Below, one piece after another: positions 28,362 to 36,592 of a stretch of DNA of 64,000 bases. Positions within the stretch are counted from its first letter, which is position 1. Each line of letters starts with the position of its first letter. Source of the stretch: Citrobacter koseri ATCC BAA-895 (GTDB lineage Bacteria; Pseudomonadota; Gammaproteobacteria; Enterobacterales; Enterobacteriaceae); NCBI RefSeq assembly GCF_000018045.1, contig NC_009792.1:2976001-3040000 (forward strand), given 5' to 3'. The notes under the pieces were generated by a model that worked only from the letters and a program-made list of their open reading frames with translations, searched no databases and was not told the origin of the DNA. Both the position numbers and the translations under genes were made by a program.

Positions 28362-28970
28362 ATGCGACAGACACTATTTTTTATGCGATTTACTTTCGCC
28401 CTGCTGGTGGGCCTGGCAGGACTGTGGCCTGTCGTCAGTCAGGCTGACGACAGCGGAATGGACGTCAATTTTAAGGCGAAGATTCTGGCCAATACCTGCC
28501 AAGTAAGCCTGGAAAATGGCGGTAATGTCGAGTTGCCAACCGTCACGCGCAGTTGGTTTTACAATACGGACAACAGCGATCGCCTGCGGCCGGAAACGGA
28601 CGCTGGCGGTACAACGTTTACCATTCAGGTTGTCAACTGCGACGTGCCGCCAGCAGGAAGCGAAGGAAGCCAGCAGCTTCATTTTCGATTTGAACCGCAA
28701 TTCGGTATAAACCCCGACAACAGCCAGGTATTTATCAATAACGCGGTCAGCGATCAGGCCAGAAATGTCGGTGTGGTTGTTTTTTCCGCCACACACCACA
28801 CGAACGTATTGAATAGCGATGGCAGTTCCGACGTAGCGTATGACCTTAGCGGGCAAGCGGCACCGCTCTTTCCAGCAGATTATGTGTTTTACGCCCGCTA
28901 TCAGAACACGGGCGATGTCGGCAACGGACTGGTGACCAGCAATGTGGTGGTCAATGTAACCTATCAGTAA
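28362..28970 (+). CDS. Minor fimbrial subunit 3
   Basis: Pilin-family protein of 202 residues. The signal peptide is about residues 1-28, ending VSQA, and the mature chain begins DDSGMDVNFKA. Cysteines occur at ANTCQVSL and VVNCDVPP, and the C-terminal strand is NVVVNVTYQ. The gene begins 18 bases after the previous stop and is followed by the adhesin after 8 bases, so it is probably the adaptor linking adhesin to shaft (position of YadK). A second ATG eight codons in (28383) could shorten the signal peptide. Confidence 0.87.
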   Translation: MRQTLFFMRFTFALLVGLAGLWPVVSQADDSGMDVNFKAKILANTCQVSLENGGNVELPTVTRSWFYNTDNSDRLRPETDAGGTTFTIQVVNCDVPPAGSEGSQQLHFRFEPQFGINPDNSQVFINNAVSDQARNVGVVVFSATHHTNVLNSDGSSDVAYDLSGQAAPLFPADYVFYARYQNTGDVGNGLVTSNVVVNVTYQ

Positions 28971-28978
28971 AGGGATTT

Positions 28979-30094
28979 ATGATGAAATTACGCTATTTAC
29001 TGCCGCTATTATTTTGCGTGCTCTCCATTTTCGCCAGGCAAGCGTTAGCAGACACCGCATGTCATTTTACGACACAGCAGGCCAGTATCCCTGCTTTCTG
29101 GACTGCCAGAACGCTCATTGGCCCCATCGGAGGCATCGATACGCCGCTCATCATTATGAACCCTCAGTCTATGGAGGGTGATTTCCCTTTATTCCAGGGA
29201 GCGGCGCCCATCACATGCGGAGGTAATGGGAGCAATGCCGTAACGTTGACCGGCCCTACCGACGCCAATTTGTGGGATCAATATACCACTCAGGGGTCAG
29301 ATGGCCCTACCGGGCTGCTCAAAACCTCGATTCCCGGCATTGTTTACACCTATTCCGTGAGGTGTATCGGGAACTGCCACAACGGCAACAACACTAACGA
29401 TCTGGATTTAAACCTGCCGCTGCCCGGAGGAACGTCAACCTTCCCAAGCCATGGCGATGCCCCCTGGACGGGGCCGAGCGCAACACGCAACTGGGATATC
29501 TTCGTCACGATGTATCAGACGCCAGACTACCACCCCCGAAATGGTCAGACGGACGGGAACGCGCTGCCAGGGAAAATCGGTACTCTGCACATAGGAGATG
29601 CCGGGCAAAACGATCTCGACCTTATGATGAGTGGAGCATCGATGGCGTTTTCCGTCATGGAGCCGACCTGCCAGGGAATGGGGATAAATAATGACGAATA
29701 CGATCGGGACGTGGATTTTGGCGACTTTTACCGTTCCGATTTCGAAAAAACGGGCGAGTCGGTAGAAAAGCCGTTTACGTTTAACTTATTCCGCTGCTCA
29801 TTGACGACCGTTACTGTCACCCTGACCGGCAATCATGGCGCAGACAATACGATTCTCACCAACTTTTCAGGGAGCGCCGAGGGCGTGGGCGTAAAAATTC
29901 GTTCCATTATCAATAACAACACACAAACAATGAAGGTAGACGGTTCGGAGCGTGTCGGTATCACCTACAGCGGAAATCGTGAGTGGTATCATGAATCTAT
30001 TGGTCTGGATTTCACCGGGCAGTTAATCAAAATCGGTACAATTAAAGCCGGCACTTTTGAAACCGTCGGTACTTTCACCCTCAGCTACGAATAA
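28979..30094 (+). CDS. Probable two-domain fimbrial tip adhesin
   Basis: Last gene of the fimbrial operon, 371 residues, roughly twice the size of the pilins, as expected for a tip adhesin. Signal peptide about 1-24 (ends QALA). The N-terminal part (about 25-220) is a distinct cysteine-containing receptor-binding region (TACHFTT, ITCGGNG, RCIGNCHNG) without an obvious pilin pattern. From about residue 220 a pilin domain follows (MEPTCQGM, LFRCSLT) and ends in TFTLSYE. In position it corresponds to YadC/StaG-type adhesins. The bound receptor is unknown. Confidence 0.85.
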   Translation: MMKLRYLLPLLFCVLSIFARQALADTACHFTTQQASIPAFWTARTLIGPIGGIDTPLIIMNPQSMEGDFPLFQGAAPITCGGNGSNAVTLTGPTDANLWDQYTTQGSDGPTGLLKTSIPGIVYTYSVRCIGNCHNGNNTNDLDLNLPLPGGTSTFPSHGDAPWTGPSATRNWDIFVTMYQTPDYHPRNGQTDGNALPGKIGTLHIGDAGQNDLDLMMSGASMAFSVMEPTCQGMGINNDEYDRDVDFGDFYRSDFEKTGESVEKPFTFNLFRCSLTTVTVTLTGNHGADNTILTNFSGSAEGVGVKIRSIINNNTQTMKVDGSERVGITYSGNREWYHESIGLDFTGQLIKIGTIKAGTFETVGTFTLSYE

Positions 30095-30101
30095 CGTTCC
30101 C

Positions 30102-30126
30102 TGCGGCTGACTGCCTGTCAGCCGCA
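30102..30126. terminator. Hairpin between the fimbrial adhesin and yadI
   Basis: TGCGGCTGAC pairs perfectly with GTCAGCCGCA around a 5-base loop, 7 bases after the adhesin stop and 23 bases before the yadI stop. No U tract follows on either strand, so it may act only as a weak or shared terminator between these convergent genes. Confidence 0.45.
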
Positions 30127-30149
30127 TCATCGCCTCCACGAATTGACCG

Positions 30150-30590
30150 TCAGTACGCGTACAAATCATGCTTCAGCACAAAAGGCGGATTTTTTTGCTG
30201 TTGATGCCAGAGACTGGTGACATCGGGCGCGCCGAGGGAAACAATGGTGTCACGGAACGCCGCGCTGCTCATGGATTCCCGCGCGGCAAGCATTTCTTCA
30301 AGCAATGAATACGTCACACCGGCAATCACTTCGCAGCCGGAATGTTTATGGCTCATCAGCGACGCCACACGATAAGGCGCGGCGCCGGATGTGTCCGTTA
30401 AAAAGATCACCCCATCGCCGGAATCCGCCTGGTGTAATGCTTCACACATCATACGGCTGAGCATATTAGTACTCAGGCCGCGCCAGAAGTTCACCGCCCG
30501 GCACTGCGCCAGCGGGCCATGTTTTTCTTCCAGACGATCCTGTAGCTCCTGCGCGCGATCGTCATGACAGGTAATCACCCAACCCAACAT
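30150..30590 (-). CDS. yadI: PTS mannose-family EIIA-like protein YadI
   Basis: Single-domain protein of 146 residues resembling the IIA domain of mannose/fructoselysine-type PTS permeases. The phosphoryl-accepting histidine is His9 in WVITCHD, and the fold motifs FLTDTSGAAPYR and GCEVIAGV are present. No IIB, IIC or IID partners are nearby, so it is an orphan with unknown transport partner. A near-perfect AGGAGGT ribosome site lies 5 bases before the ATG. It lies between the fimbrial operon and yadH. Confidence 0.93.
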   Translation of the reverse strand: MLGWVITCHDDRAQELQDRLEEKHGPLAQCRAVNFWRGLSTNMLSRMMCEALHQADSGDGVIFLTDTSGAAPYRVASLMSHKHSGCEVIAGVTYSLLEEMLAARESMSSAAFRDTIVSLGAPDVTSLWHQQQKNPPFVLKHDLYAY

Positions 30591-30693
30591 AGCCTACCTC
30601 CTTAGCAAGCAAGTAGTTTATCAGTGTGATAAATGAGTAAGGGTGATAAACGTCAAAGTCTGCCCCTCCCCCCGGCGGAGGAGAGGAAAAACA

Positions 30694-31464
30694 TTACGTG
30701 CGCAAGCCGCGTCCGCGCTGAATTAAGTACCAGCACAGCAGGTAAAACGCCAGGATAAACACGGCCAGAACGCCGAACGTAGTGACCAGCGGTACGTCGT
30801 GAATGCCCAGGAAACCATAGCGGAAGCCGCTGATCATGTAGACAATCGGGTTCAGATGCGACAATCCTTGCCAGAACGGCGGTAGCAGCGTCAGGGAATA
30901 AAACACCCCGCCCAGGTAAGTGAGCGGCGTCAGCACGAACGTCGGGATCAGGCTGATATCATCAAAGGTCTTCGCAAAGACCGAGTTCAGCAGCCCTGCC
31001 AGCGAAAACAGCACCGCCGTCAGCACCAGCGTTAACGCCACGAACACCCAGGAGTGTACCTGGAACGGCACAAAGAACAGCGAAATTACCGTAACCAGAA
31101 CCCCTACGCACAGCCCGCGCGCCACGCCGCCGCCAATATATCCGACGATAATGACGTGCGTCGGGACAGGCGCCACCAGCAGTTCTTCAATGTTGCGCTG
31201 GAATTTGGCGCTAAAGAAGGATGAGGCCACATTGGCATACGCGTTGGTGATCACCGCCATCATGATTAAGCCCGGCACGATAAATTGCATATAGCTAAAA
31301 CCGTGCATCTCGCCAATGCGTGAGCCGATCAGATTACCGAAGATAATAAAATAGAGCGTCATGGTGATGACCGGCGGCACCAGCGTCTGCACCCAGATAC
31401 GCATAAAGCGGTTAATCTCTTTCGCCCAGATGCTTTTCAGCGCGACCCAATACAGCTGCATCAT
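30694..31464 (-). CDS. yadH: ABC-2 type exporter permease YadH
   Basis: Inner-membrane permease of 256 residues with about six membrane helices and the ABC-2 signature region near residues 150-190 (FAKTFDDISLIPTF...PLTYLGGVFYSL). It pairs with the ATPase YadG, whose stop overlaps its ATG by 4 bp. The substrate is unknown; relatives include drug and polysaccharide exporters. The sequence is full length compared with E. coli. Confidence 0.95.
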   Translation of the reverse strand: MMQLYWVALKSIWAKEINRFMRIWVQTLVPPVITMTLYFIIFGNLIGSRIGEMHGFSYMQFIVPGLIMMAVITNAYANVASSFFSAKFQRNIEELLVAPVPTHVIIVGYIGGGVARGLCVGVLVTVISLFFVPFQVHSWVFVALTLVLTAVLFSLAGLLNSVFAKTFDDISLIPTFVLTPLTYLGGVFYSLTLLPPFWQGLSHLNPIVYMISGFRYGFLGIHDVPLVTTFGVLAVFILAFYLLCWYLIQRGRGLRT

Positions 31465-32387
31465 CCGCGATCTCCTTTTTTATCATGCACCAGAGAGACA
31501 AACAGTTCTTCCAGGCGGTTTGCCTTGTTACGCATACTGAGAACCTGAACGCCCTGGCTGCTCAGTTGCGAAAAGACGCTATTGATGCCCTGTTCCCGCA
31601 ATACTTCGACCTCCAGCGTCGAGGTATCCACCAGACGGTACTGATAGCCTTCCAGCCTCGGCAGCGGGCTTTTCGCCGCCAGATCGAGAATAAACGTCTC
31701 GGATTTCAGCTTAGAGAGCAGATTTTTCATCGAGGTGTTTTCCACCAGCGCGCCGTGCTGAATGATACCGATGTTGCGACACAGCATTTCCGCTTCTTCA
31801 AGATAGTGCGTCGTCAGGATAATCGTGGTGCCTTTGTCGTTTAAATCCTTCAAAAAGCCCCACATTGAGCGGCGAAGTTCAATATCCACCCCTGCGGTGG
31901 GTTCATCCAGAATCAACAGTTTCGGCTCATGCATCAGCGCCCTGGCGATCATCAAACGACGCTTCATCCCGCCGGAGAGCATACGCGCGCGTTCGTTACG
32001 TTTTTCCCACAGATCGAGTTGTTTCAGGTACTTTTCGCTGCGCGCAACGGCTTCTTTACGCTCAACGCCGTAGTACCCCGCCTGATTGACGACGATCTGC
32101 TGGACGGTTTCAAACGGGTTGAAGTTAAATTCCTGCGGCACCAGGCCAAGCTGGCGTTTGGCGTTGACCACATCTTTTTCAAGGTCGTAACCAAAGACGC
32201 AGACGCGCCCGGAGGTTTTGTTAACCAGCGAGCTGATAATGCCAATGGTGGTTGATTTCCCCGCCCCGTTTGGCCCCAGAAGCGCATAAAAATCACCCGC
32301 CTCAACCTGCAAATCGATCCCACGGAGCGCCTGAACGCCGCCCGGATACGTTTTTTTAAGTTGCTGAAGTTCCAGTGCAATGGTCAT
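31461..32387 (-). CDS. yadG: ABC transporter ATPase YadG
   Basis: ATPase of 308 residues. Walker A GPNGAGKST (about residues 38-46), signature LSGGMKRR, Walker B LLILDEPTAGVD and switch His in ILTTHYLEEAE are all present. The C-terminal 80 residues form a DrrA-like extension. It forms a half-exporter with YadH; the substrate is unknown. It diverges from can, with an ERIC element in the gap. Confidence 0.95.
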   Translation of the reverse strand: MTIALELQQLKKTYPGGVQALRGIDLQVEAGDFYALLGPNGAGKSTTIGIISSLVNKTSGRVCVFGYDLEKDVVNAKRQLGLVPQEFNFNPFETVQQIVVNQAGYYGVERKEAVARSEKYLKQLDLWEKRNERARMLSGGMKRRLMIARALMHEPKLLILDEPTAGVDIELRRSMWGFLKDLNDKGTTIILTTHYLEEAEMLCRNIGIIQHGALVENTSMKNLLSKLKSETFILDLAAKSPLPRLEGYQYRLVDTSTLEVEVLREQGINSVFSQLSSQGVQVLSMRNKANRLEELFVSLVHDKKGDRG

Positions 32388-32429
32388 GAATTTTTACTTA
32401 CCTTACGTTCTTACACTTTATTTACACTC

Positions 32430-32548
32430 TAAATAATTCGAGTTGCAGGAAGGCGGCAACGCAGTGAATCCCCGGAAGCTTACACCAGTAAGTGACCGGG
32501 GTGAGCGAGGAAGCCAACGCACCTGCAACGTGAAGAATGACGAGTATA
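32430..32548. repeat. ERIC (enterobacterial repetitive intergenic consensus) element
   Basis: The core GTGAATCCCCGG...AGCTTACA followed by AGTAAGTGACCGGGGTGAGCG matches the highly conserved central inverted repeat of ERIC elements. The outer arms GAGTTGCAGG and CCTGCAACGTGAAG complete the palindrome. At about 119 bp it is close to the full-size 127-bp form. It sits in the divergent yadG/can gap, ending about 70 bases before the can start codon. Confidence 0.92.
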
Positions 32549-32619
32549 TGGTTTAAATAATCCCGGAGTTGCCCTATATTAGCCCAACGCACTTATTTGG
32601 TTACAGGTCGTTAACCTCC

Positions 32620-33282
32620 ATGAAAGACATAGATACACTCATCAGCAACAATGCACTATGGTCAAAAATGCTGGTGGAAGAGGATCCCGGATTTTTTGAG
32701 AAACTGGCGCAAGCGCAAAAACCGCGCTTTCTATGGATTGGATGTTCCGACAGCCGCGTTCCCGCAGAACGTTTAACCGGCCTTGAGCCGGGCGAATTAT
32801 TTGTTCACCGCAATGTTGCCAACCTGGTCATTCACACCGATCTCAACTGCCTCTCCGTGGTGCAGTATGCCGTCGATGTACTGGAAGTTGAACACATTAT
32901 TATTTGTGGTCACTACGGTTGTGGCGGCGTCCAGGCGGCTGTTGAAAACCCGGAACTGGGGTTAATTAACAACTGGTTGCTGCACATTCGCGATATCTGG
33001 TTCAAACATAGCTCATTACTCGGAGAAATGCCGCAGGAGCGTCGAATCGATACCCTGTGCGAGCTGAACGTGATGGAACAGGTATACAACCTGGGCCACT
33101 CAACCATCATGCAGTCCGCGTGGAAACGCGGTCAGAAAGTGACGATTCACGGCTGGGCCTACGGTATTCACGACGGCCTGCTGCGCGATCTGGAAGTCAC
33201 GGCGACCAACCGTGAAACGCTGGAACAGCGCTATCGTCGGGGGGTTTCAAACCTCAGCAAAAAGCATATTAACCACAAGTAA
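32620..33282 (+). CDS. can: Carbonic anhydrase 2 (beta class)
   Basis: Zinc enzyme of 220 residues interconverting CO2 and bicarbonate; needed for growth in air because bicarbonate feeds biosynthetic carboxylations. Zinc ligands Cys42, His98 and Cys101 and the gating Asp44 are in GCSDSR and CGHYGCGG. The ATG at 32620 gives the family N terminus MKDIDTLISN; a longer frame upstream runs into the ERIC region and is rejected. Cytosolic. A BIME separates it from hpt. Confidence 0.97.
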   Translation: MKDIDTLISNNALWSKMLVEEDPGFFEKLAQAQKPRFLWIGCSDSRVPAERLTGLEPGELFVHRNVANLVIHTDLNCLSVVQYAVDVLEVEHIIICGHYGCGGVQAAVENPELGLINNWLLHIRDIWFKHSSLLGEMPQERRIDTLCELNVMEQVYNLGHSTIMQSAWKRGQKVTIHGWAYGIHDGLLRDLEVTATNRETLEQRYRRGVSNLSKKHINHK

Positions 33283-33289
33283 ACGTGTA

Positions 33290-33360
33290 TTGCCGGGTGG
33301 CGGCTACGCCTTACCCGGCCTACATTTCTACGGACATAGCACCTGTAGCGCCATCCGGCA
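33290..33360. repeat. BIME between can and hpt
   Basis: Inverted REP pair (GCCGGGTGGCGGC...TACCCGGCCTAC and a partly degenerate GTAGCGCCATCCGGC arm) in the convergent gap; ends 8 bases from the hpt stop. Confidence 0.85.
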
Positions 33361-33368
33361 CAACGTTC

Positions 33369-33905
33369 TTACTCGTCCAGCAGCACCACTTTACCAACAT
33401 ACGGCAGATGGCGATAACGCTGGGCATAGTCAATGCCGTAACCCACAACGAACTCATCCGGGATCGAGAAACCGATAAACTCAACCGGGACGTCAACCTC
33501 ACGGCGAGACGGCTTATCCAGCAGCGTACAAATCGCCAGAGACTTTGGCTCACGCAGGCTCAGGATTTCCCGCACTTTCGACAGCGTATTCCCGGAATCG
33601 ATAATATCTTCGACAATCAGCACATCCTTGCCACGGATATCTTCATCCAGGTCTTTGAGAATTTTCACATCGCGAGTGGTGGACATGCCGCTACCGTAGC
33701 TGGAGGCGGTCATAAAATCGACTTCATGAGACACCTGTACCTCACGGCACAGATCCGCCATAAACATAAATGAGCCACGCAGCAGACCTACCAGCACCAT
33801 GTCACTGCCGCTGTCTTTATAACGTTCAGTAATTTGACGACCCAGTTCGGCAATGCGCGCTTTGATCTCCGCTTCGGGGATCATTACTTCTACAGTATGT
33901 TTCAT
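33369..33905 (-). CDS. hpt: Hypoxanthine phosphoribosyltransferase
   Basis: Purine-salvage enzyme of 178 residues that makes IMP from hypoxanthine and PRPP. The PRPP-binding motif is VLIVEDIIDSGNTL and the flexible-loop region is SSYGSGMSTT. The start at MKHTVEVM is chosen for family match; an upstream TTG-type extension of nine codons is not. It diverges from gcd, and a CRP site lies between them. Known to be activated by cAMP-CRP in E. coli. Confidence 0.97.
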   Translation of the reverse strand: MKHTVEVMIPEAEIKARIAELGRQITERYKDSGSDMVLVGLLRGSFMFMADLCREVQVSHEVDFMTASSYGSGMSTTRDVKILKDLDEDIRGKDVLIVEDIIDSGNTLSKVREILSLREPKSLAICTLLDKPSRREVDVPVEFIGFSIPDEFVVGYGIDYAQRYRHLPYVGKVVLLDE

Positions 33906-33982
33906 ATCTCTAACCATATGATTTAAAAACAAATCACTTCATGCCTGCTCTTGATAAGACAGCATCGAAGCGCAAGGCACGC

Positions 33983-33988
33983 AGTATA
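33983..33988 (-). promoter_or_regulatory. Candidate hpt -10 element
   Basis: TATACT on the minus strand, 78 bases before the hpt ATG, without a recognisable -35. The CRP site centre lies about 65 bases upstream of the likely start point, near the class I activation position. Confidence 0.5.
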
Positions 33989-34033
33989 CCAGCAAAAGTA
34001 TTTATTCGCGGCATCTGTTAATAAAGCTCATTT

Positions 34034-34049
34034 TGTGATGACGATCACA
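34034..34049. promoter_or_regulatory. CRP site between hpt and gcd
   Basis: TGTGA, six bases, TCACA is a perfect match to both conserved halves of the CRP operator. It overlaps where the -35 of the gcd promoter would sit (gcd -10 TATAAT at 34062-34067) and is upstream of the hpt -10. This arrangement fits CRP repressing gcd and activating hpt, as reported in E. coli. Confidence 0.8.
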
Positions 34050-34110
34050 CTTGTTAAATCCTATAATTAATTGCTACTAAAAAATTAACAAATTGAGATG
34101 GTATCTTTTT

Positions 34111-36501
34111 ATGGCAAATAACAACGCAAAAGCGCCACGGCTTCTCGTGACGCTGACAGCCCTCTTCGCTGCACTCTGCGGGCTGTATCTGCTGATCGGC
34201 GGCGGCTGGCTGGTCGCCATCGGCGGCTCCTGGTACTACCCGATTGCGGGCATCGTCATGCTTGGCGTCGCCGGGCTATTATGGCGCAGCAAGCGTTCCG
34301 CGCTGTGGCTGTATGCCGCCCTGCTCCTCGCCACTATGATCTGGGGCGTGTGGGAAGTCGGCTTCGACTTCTGGGCGCTAACCCCGCGTAGCGACATTCT
34401 GGTCTTCTTCGGCATCTGGCTGATTTTACCGTTTGTCTGGCATCGCCTGAGCGTCCCTTCCAGCGGCGCTGTCAGCGCACTGGTGGTTGCCCTGCTGATA
34501 AGCGGCGGCATCCTCACCTGGGCTGGCTTCAACGACCCGCAAGAGATCAACGGTACGCTAAGCGCGGACGCGGTGCCTGCCGAACCGATCTCTCCGGTTG
34601 CGGACCAGGACTGGCCTGCCTATGGCCGCAATCAGGAAGGGCAGCGCTACTCTCCGCTGAAGCAGATCACTGCTGATAACGTCCACAACCTGAAAGAGGC
34701 GTGGGTGTTCCGTACCGGCGATCTGAAGCAGCCGAACGATCCGGGTGAAATCACCAACGAAGTGACCCCGATTAAAGTCGGCAATACGCTGTATCTGTGT
34801 ACCGCCCACCAGCGTTTGTTCGCGCTGGACGCGGCGAGCGGGAAAGAGAAGTGGCATTTCGACCCGCAACTCAATACCGATCCCAGCTTCCAGCATGTCA
34901 CCTGTCGTGGCGTCTCCTATCATGAAGCCACGGCCGATAACGCCTCGCCGGATGTCGTTTCAGACTGCCCACGCCGCATTATTCTGCCGGTGAACGATGG
35001 CCGTATTTTCGCCCTCAACGCAGACAACGGCAAGCTGTGCGAATCCTTTGCCAACAACGGCATTCTGAACCTGCAAACCAATATGCCGGTCACTACGCCG
35101 GGCATGTATGAACCCACGTCACCGCCGATCGTGACCGACAAGGTGATCGTCATTGCAGGCGCCGTCACCGATAACTTCTCTACCCGCGAGCCGTCCGGGG
35201 TTATTCGCGGCTTTGACGTGAACAGCGGTAAACTGCTGTGGGCATTCGATCCCGGTGCGAAAGACCCGAACGCGATCCCGTCGGATGAGCACCACTTCAC
35301 GCCAAACTCGCCAAACTCCTGGGCGCCAGCCGCGTATGACGCAAAGCTGGATCTGGTCTATCTGCCGATGGGCGTCACCACCCCGGATATCTGGGGCGGC
35401 AACCGTACGCCAGAGCAGGAGCGCTATGCCAGCTCGATCCTGGCGCTCAATGCAACGACCGGTAAACTGGCCTGGAGCTATCAGACCGTTCATCACGATC
35501 TGTGGGATATGGATATGCCGTCCCAGCCGACGCTGGCGGATATCACCGTGAAAGGGCAAACCGTTCCGGTCATCTACGCTCCGGCAAAAACCGGCAATAT
35601 TTTCGTGCTGGACCGTCGCAATGGTCAACTTGTGGTGCCTGCCCCGGAAAAACCGGTGCCGCAGGGCGCGGCCAAAGGGGATTACGTCACCAAAACGCAG
35701 CCGTTCTCTGATTTGAGCTTCCGTCCGACGAAAGACTTGACCGGTGCGGATATGTGGGGCGCCACCATGTTCGATCAGCTGGTGTGCCGCGTGATGTTCC
35801 ACCAGATGCGTTATGAAGGGATCTTTACCCCGCCATCAGAAAAAGGCACGTTGGTCTTCCCGGGCAACCTCGGTATGTTCGAATGGGGCGGCATTTCCGT
35901 CGATCCGAACCGTCAGGTGGCGATTGCCAACCCGATGGCGCTGCCGTTTGTCTCTAAACTGATCCCACGCGGCCCGGGTAATCCGATGGAGCCGCCGGAA
36001 GATGCCAAAGGCACCGGTTCGGAATCGGGTATTCAGCCGCAGTATGGCGTACCGTATGGCGTGACGCTGAACCCGTTCCTGTCGCCGTTTGGTCTACCGT
36101 GTAAACAGCCTGCCTGGGGTTACATCTCCGCGCTGGATCTGAAAACCAACGAAGTTGTCTGGAAAAAACGTATTGGTACGCCGCAGGACAGCATGCCGTT
36201 CCCGATGCCGTTTAAAGTGCCGTTCAATATGGGGATGCCAATGCTGGGCGGCCCAATCTCTACCGCTGGCAACGTGCTGTTTATTGCCGCGACCGCAGAT
36301 AACTACCTGCGCGCTTACAACATGAGCAATGGTGAAAAACTGTGGGAAGGCCGTCTGCCCGCAGGCGGTCAGGCAACGCCGATGACGTATGAAGTCAACG
36401 GTAAGCAGTACGTCGTGATTTCCGCCGGGGGTCACGGTTCGTTCGGGACGAAGATGGGCGACTATATTGTCGCGTACGCTCTGCCTGACGACGCGCAGTA
36501 A
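34111..36501 (+). CDS. gcd: PQQ-dependent membrane glucose dehydrogenase
   Basis: Quinoprotein of 796 residues that oxidises glucose to gluconolactone in the periplasm and feeds electrons to ubiquinone. About five membrane helices occupy residues 1-145. The rest is an eight-bladed PQQ propeller with tryptophan-docking segments such as DWPAYGRNQEGQRYSPL and GNRTPEQERYASS. Salmonella, like E. coli, makes no PQQ, so it depends on external PQQ. The ATG at 34111 has GAGATGG upstream and gives the family length; a TTG 18 bases earlier is not used. TATAAT lies at 34062-34067. Confidence 0.97.
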   Translation: MANNNAKAPRLLVTLTALFAALCGLYLLIGGGWLVAIGGSWYYPIAGIVMLGVAGLLWRSKRSALWLYAALLLATMIWGVWEVGFDFWALTPRSDILVFFGIWLILPFVWHRLSVPSSGAVSALVVALLISGGILTWAGFNDPQEINGTLSADAVPAEPISPVADQDWPAYGRNQEGQRYSPLKQITADNVHNLKEAWVFRTGDLKQPNDPGEITNEVTPIKVGNTLYLCTAHQRLFALDAASGKEKWHFDPQLNTDPSFQHVTCRGVSYHEATADNASPDVVSDCPRRIILPVNDGRIFALNADNGKLCESFANNGILNLQTNMPVTTPGMYEPTSPPIVTDKVIVIAGAVTDNFSTREPSGVIRGFDVNSGKLLWAFDPGAKDPNAIPSDEHHFTPNSPNSWAPAAYDAKLDLVYLPMGVTTPDIWGGNRTPEQERYASSILALNATTGKLAWSYQTVHHDLWDMDMPSQPTLADITVKGQTVPVIYAPAKTGNIFVLDRRNGQLVVPAPEKPVPQGAAKGDYVTKTQPFSDLSFRPTKDLTGADMWGATMFDQLVCRVMFHQMRYEGIFTPPSEKGTLVFPGNLGMFEWGGISVDPNRQVAIANPMALPFVSKLIPRGPGNPMEPPEDAKGTGSESGIQPQYGVPYGVTLNPFLSPFGLPCKQPAWGYISALDLKTNEVVWKKRIGTPQDSMPFPMPFKVPFNMGMPMLGGPISTAGNVLFIAATADNYLRAYNMSNGEKLWEGRLPAGGQATPMTYEVNGKQYVVISAGGHGSFGTKMGDYIVAYALPDDAQ

Positions 36502-36507
36502 CGTTTA

Positions 36508-36590
36508 TGCCGGATGGCGGCTTCGCCTTATCCGGCCTACAGGATGCTCACTTTACTGTAGGCCGGATAAGCGCCAGCGCCATCCGGCAT
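36508..36590. repeat. BIME between gcd and cueO
   Basis: Inverted REP pair (TGCCGGATGGCGGC...TATCCGGCCTAC and GTAGGCCGGATAAGC...GCCATCCGGCA) filling the convergent gap; it ends 3 bases before the cueO stop. Confidence 0.9.
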
Positions 36591-36592
36591 GT

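Noticed and set aside
23011..30094. Frameshift or pseudogene in the fimbrial operon
   Set aside because: All seven frames are intact, with signal peptides and proper C-terminal strands, so no decay is visible.
30640..30690. G/C-rich CCTCC...GGAGG hairpin downstream of yadH
   Set aside because: Short imperfect stem with no U tract on the minus strand; not convincing as a terminator.
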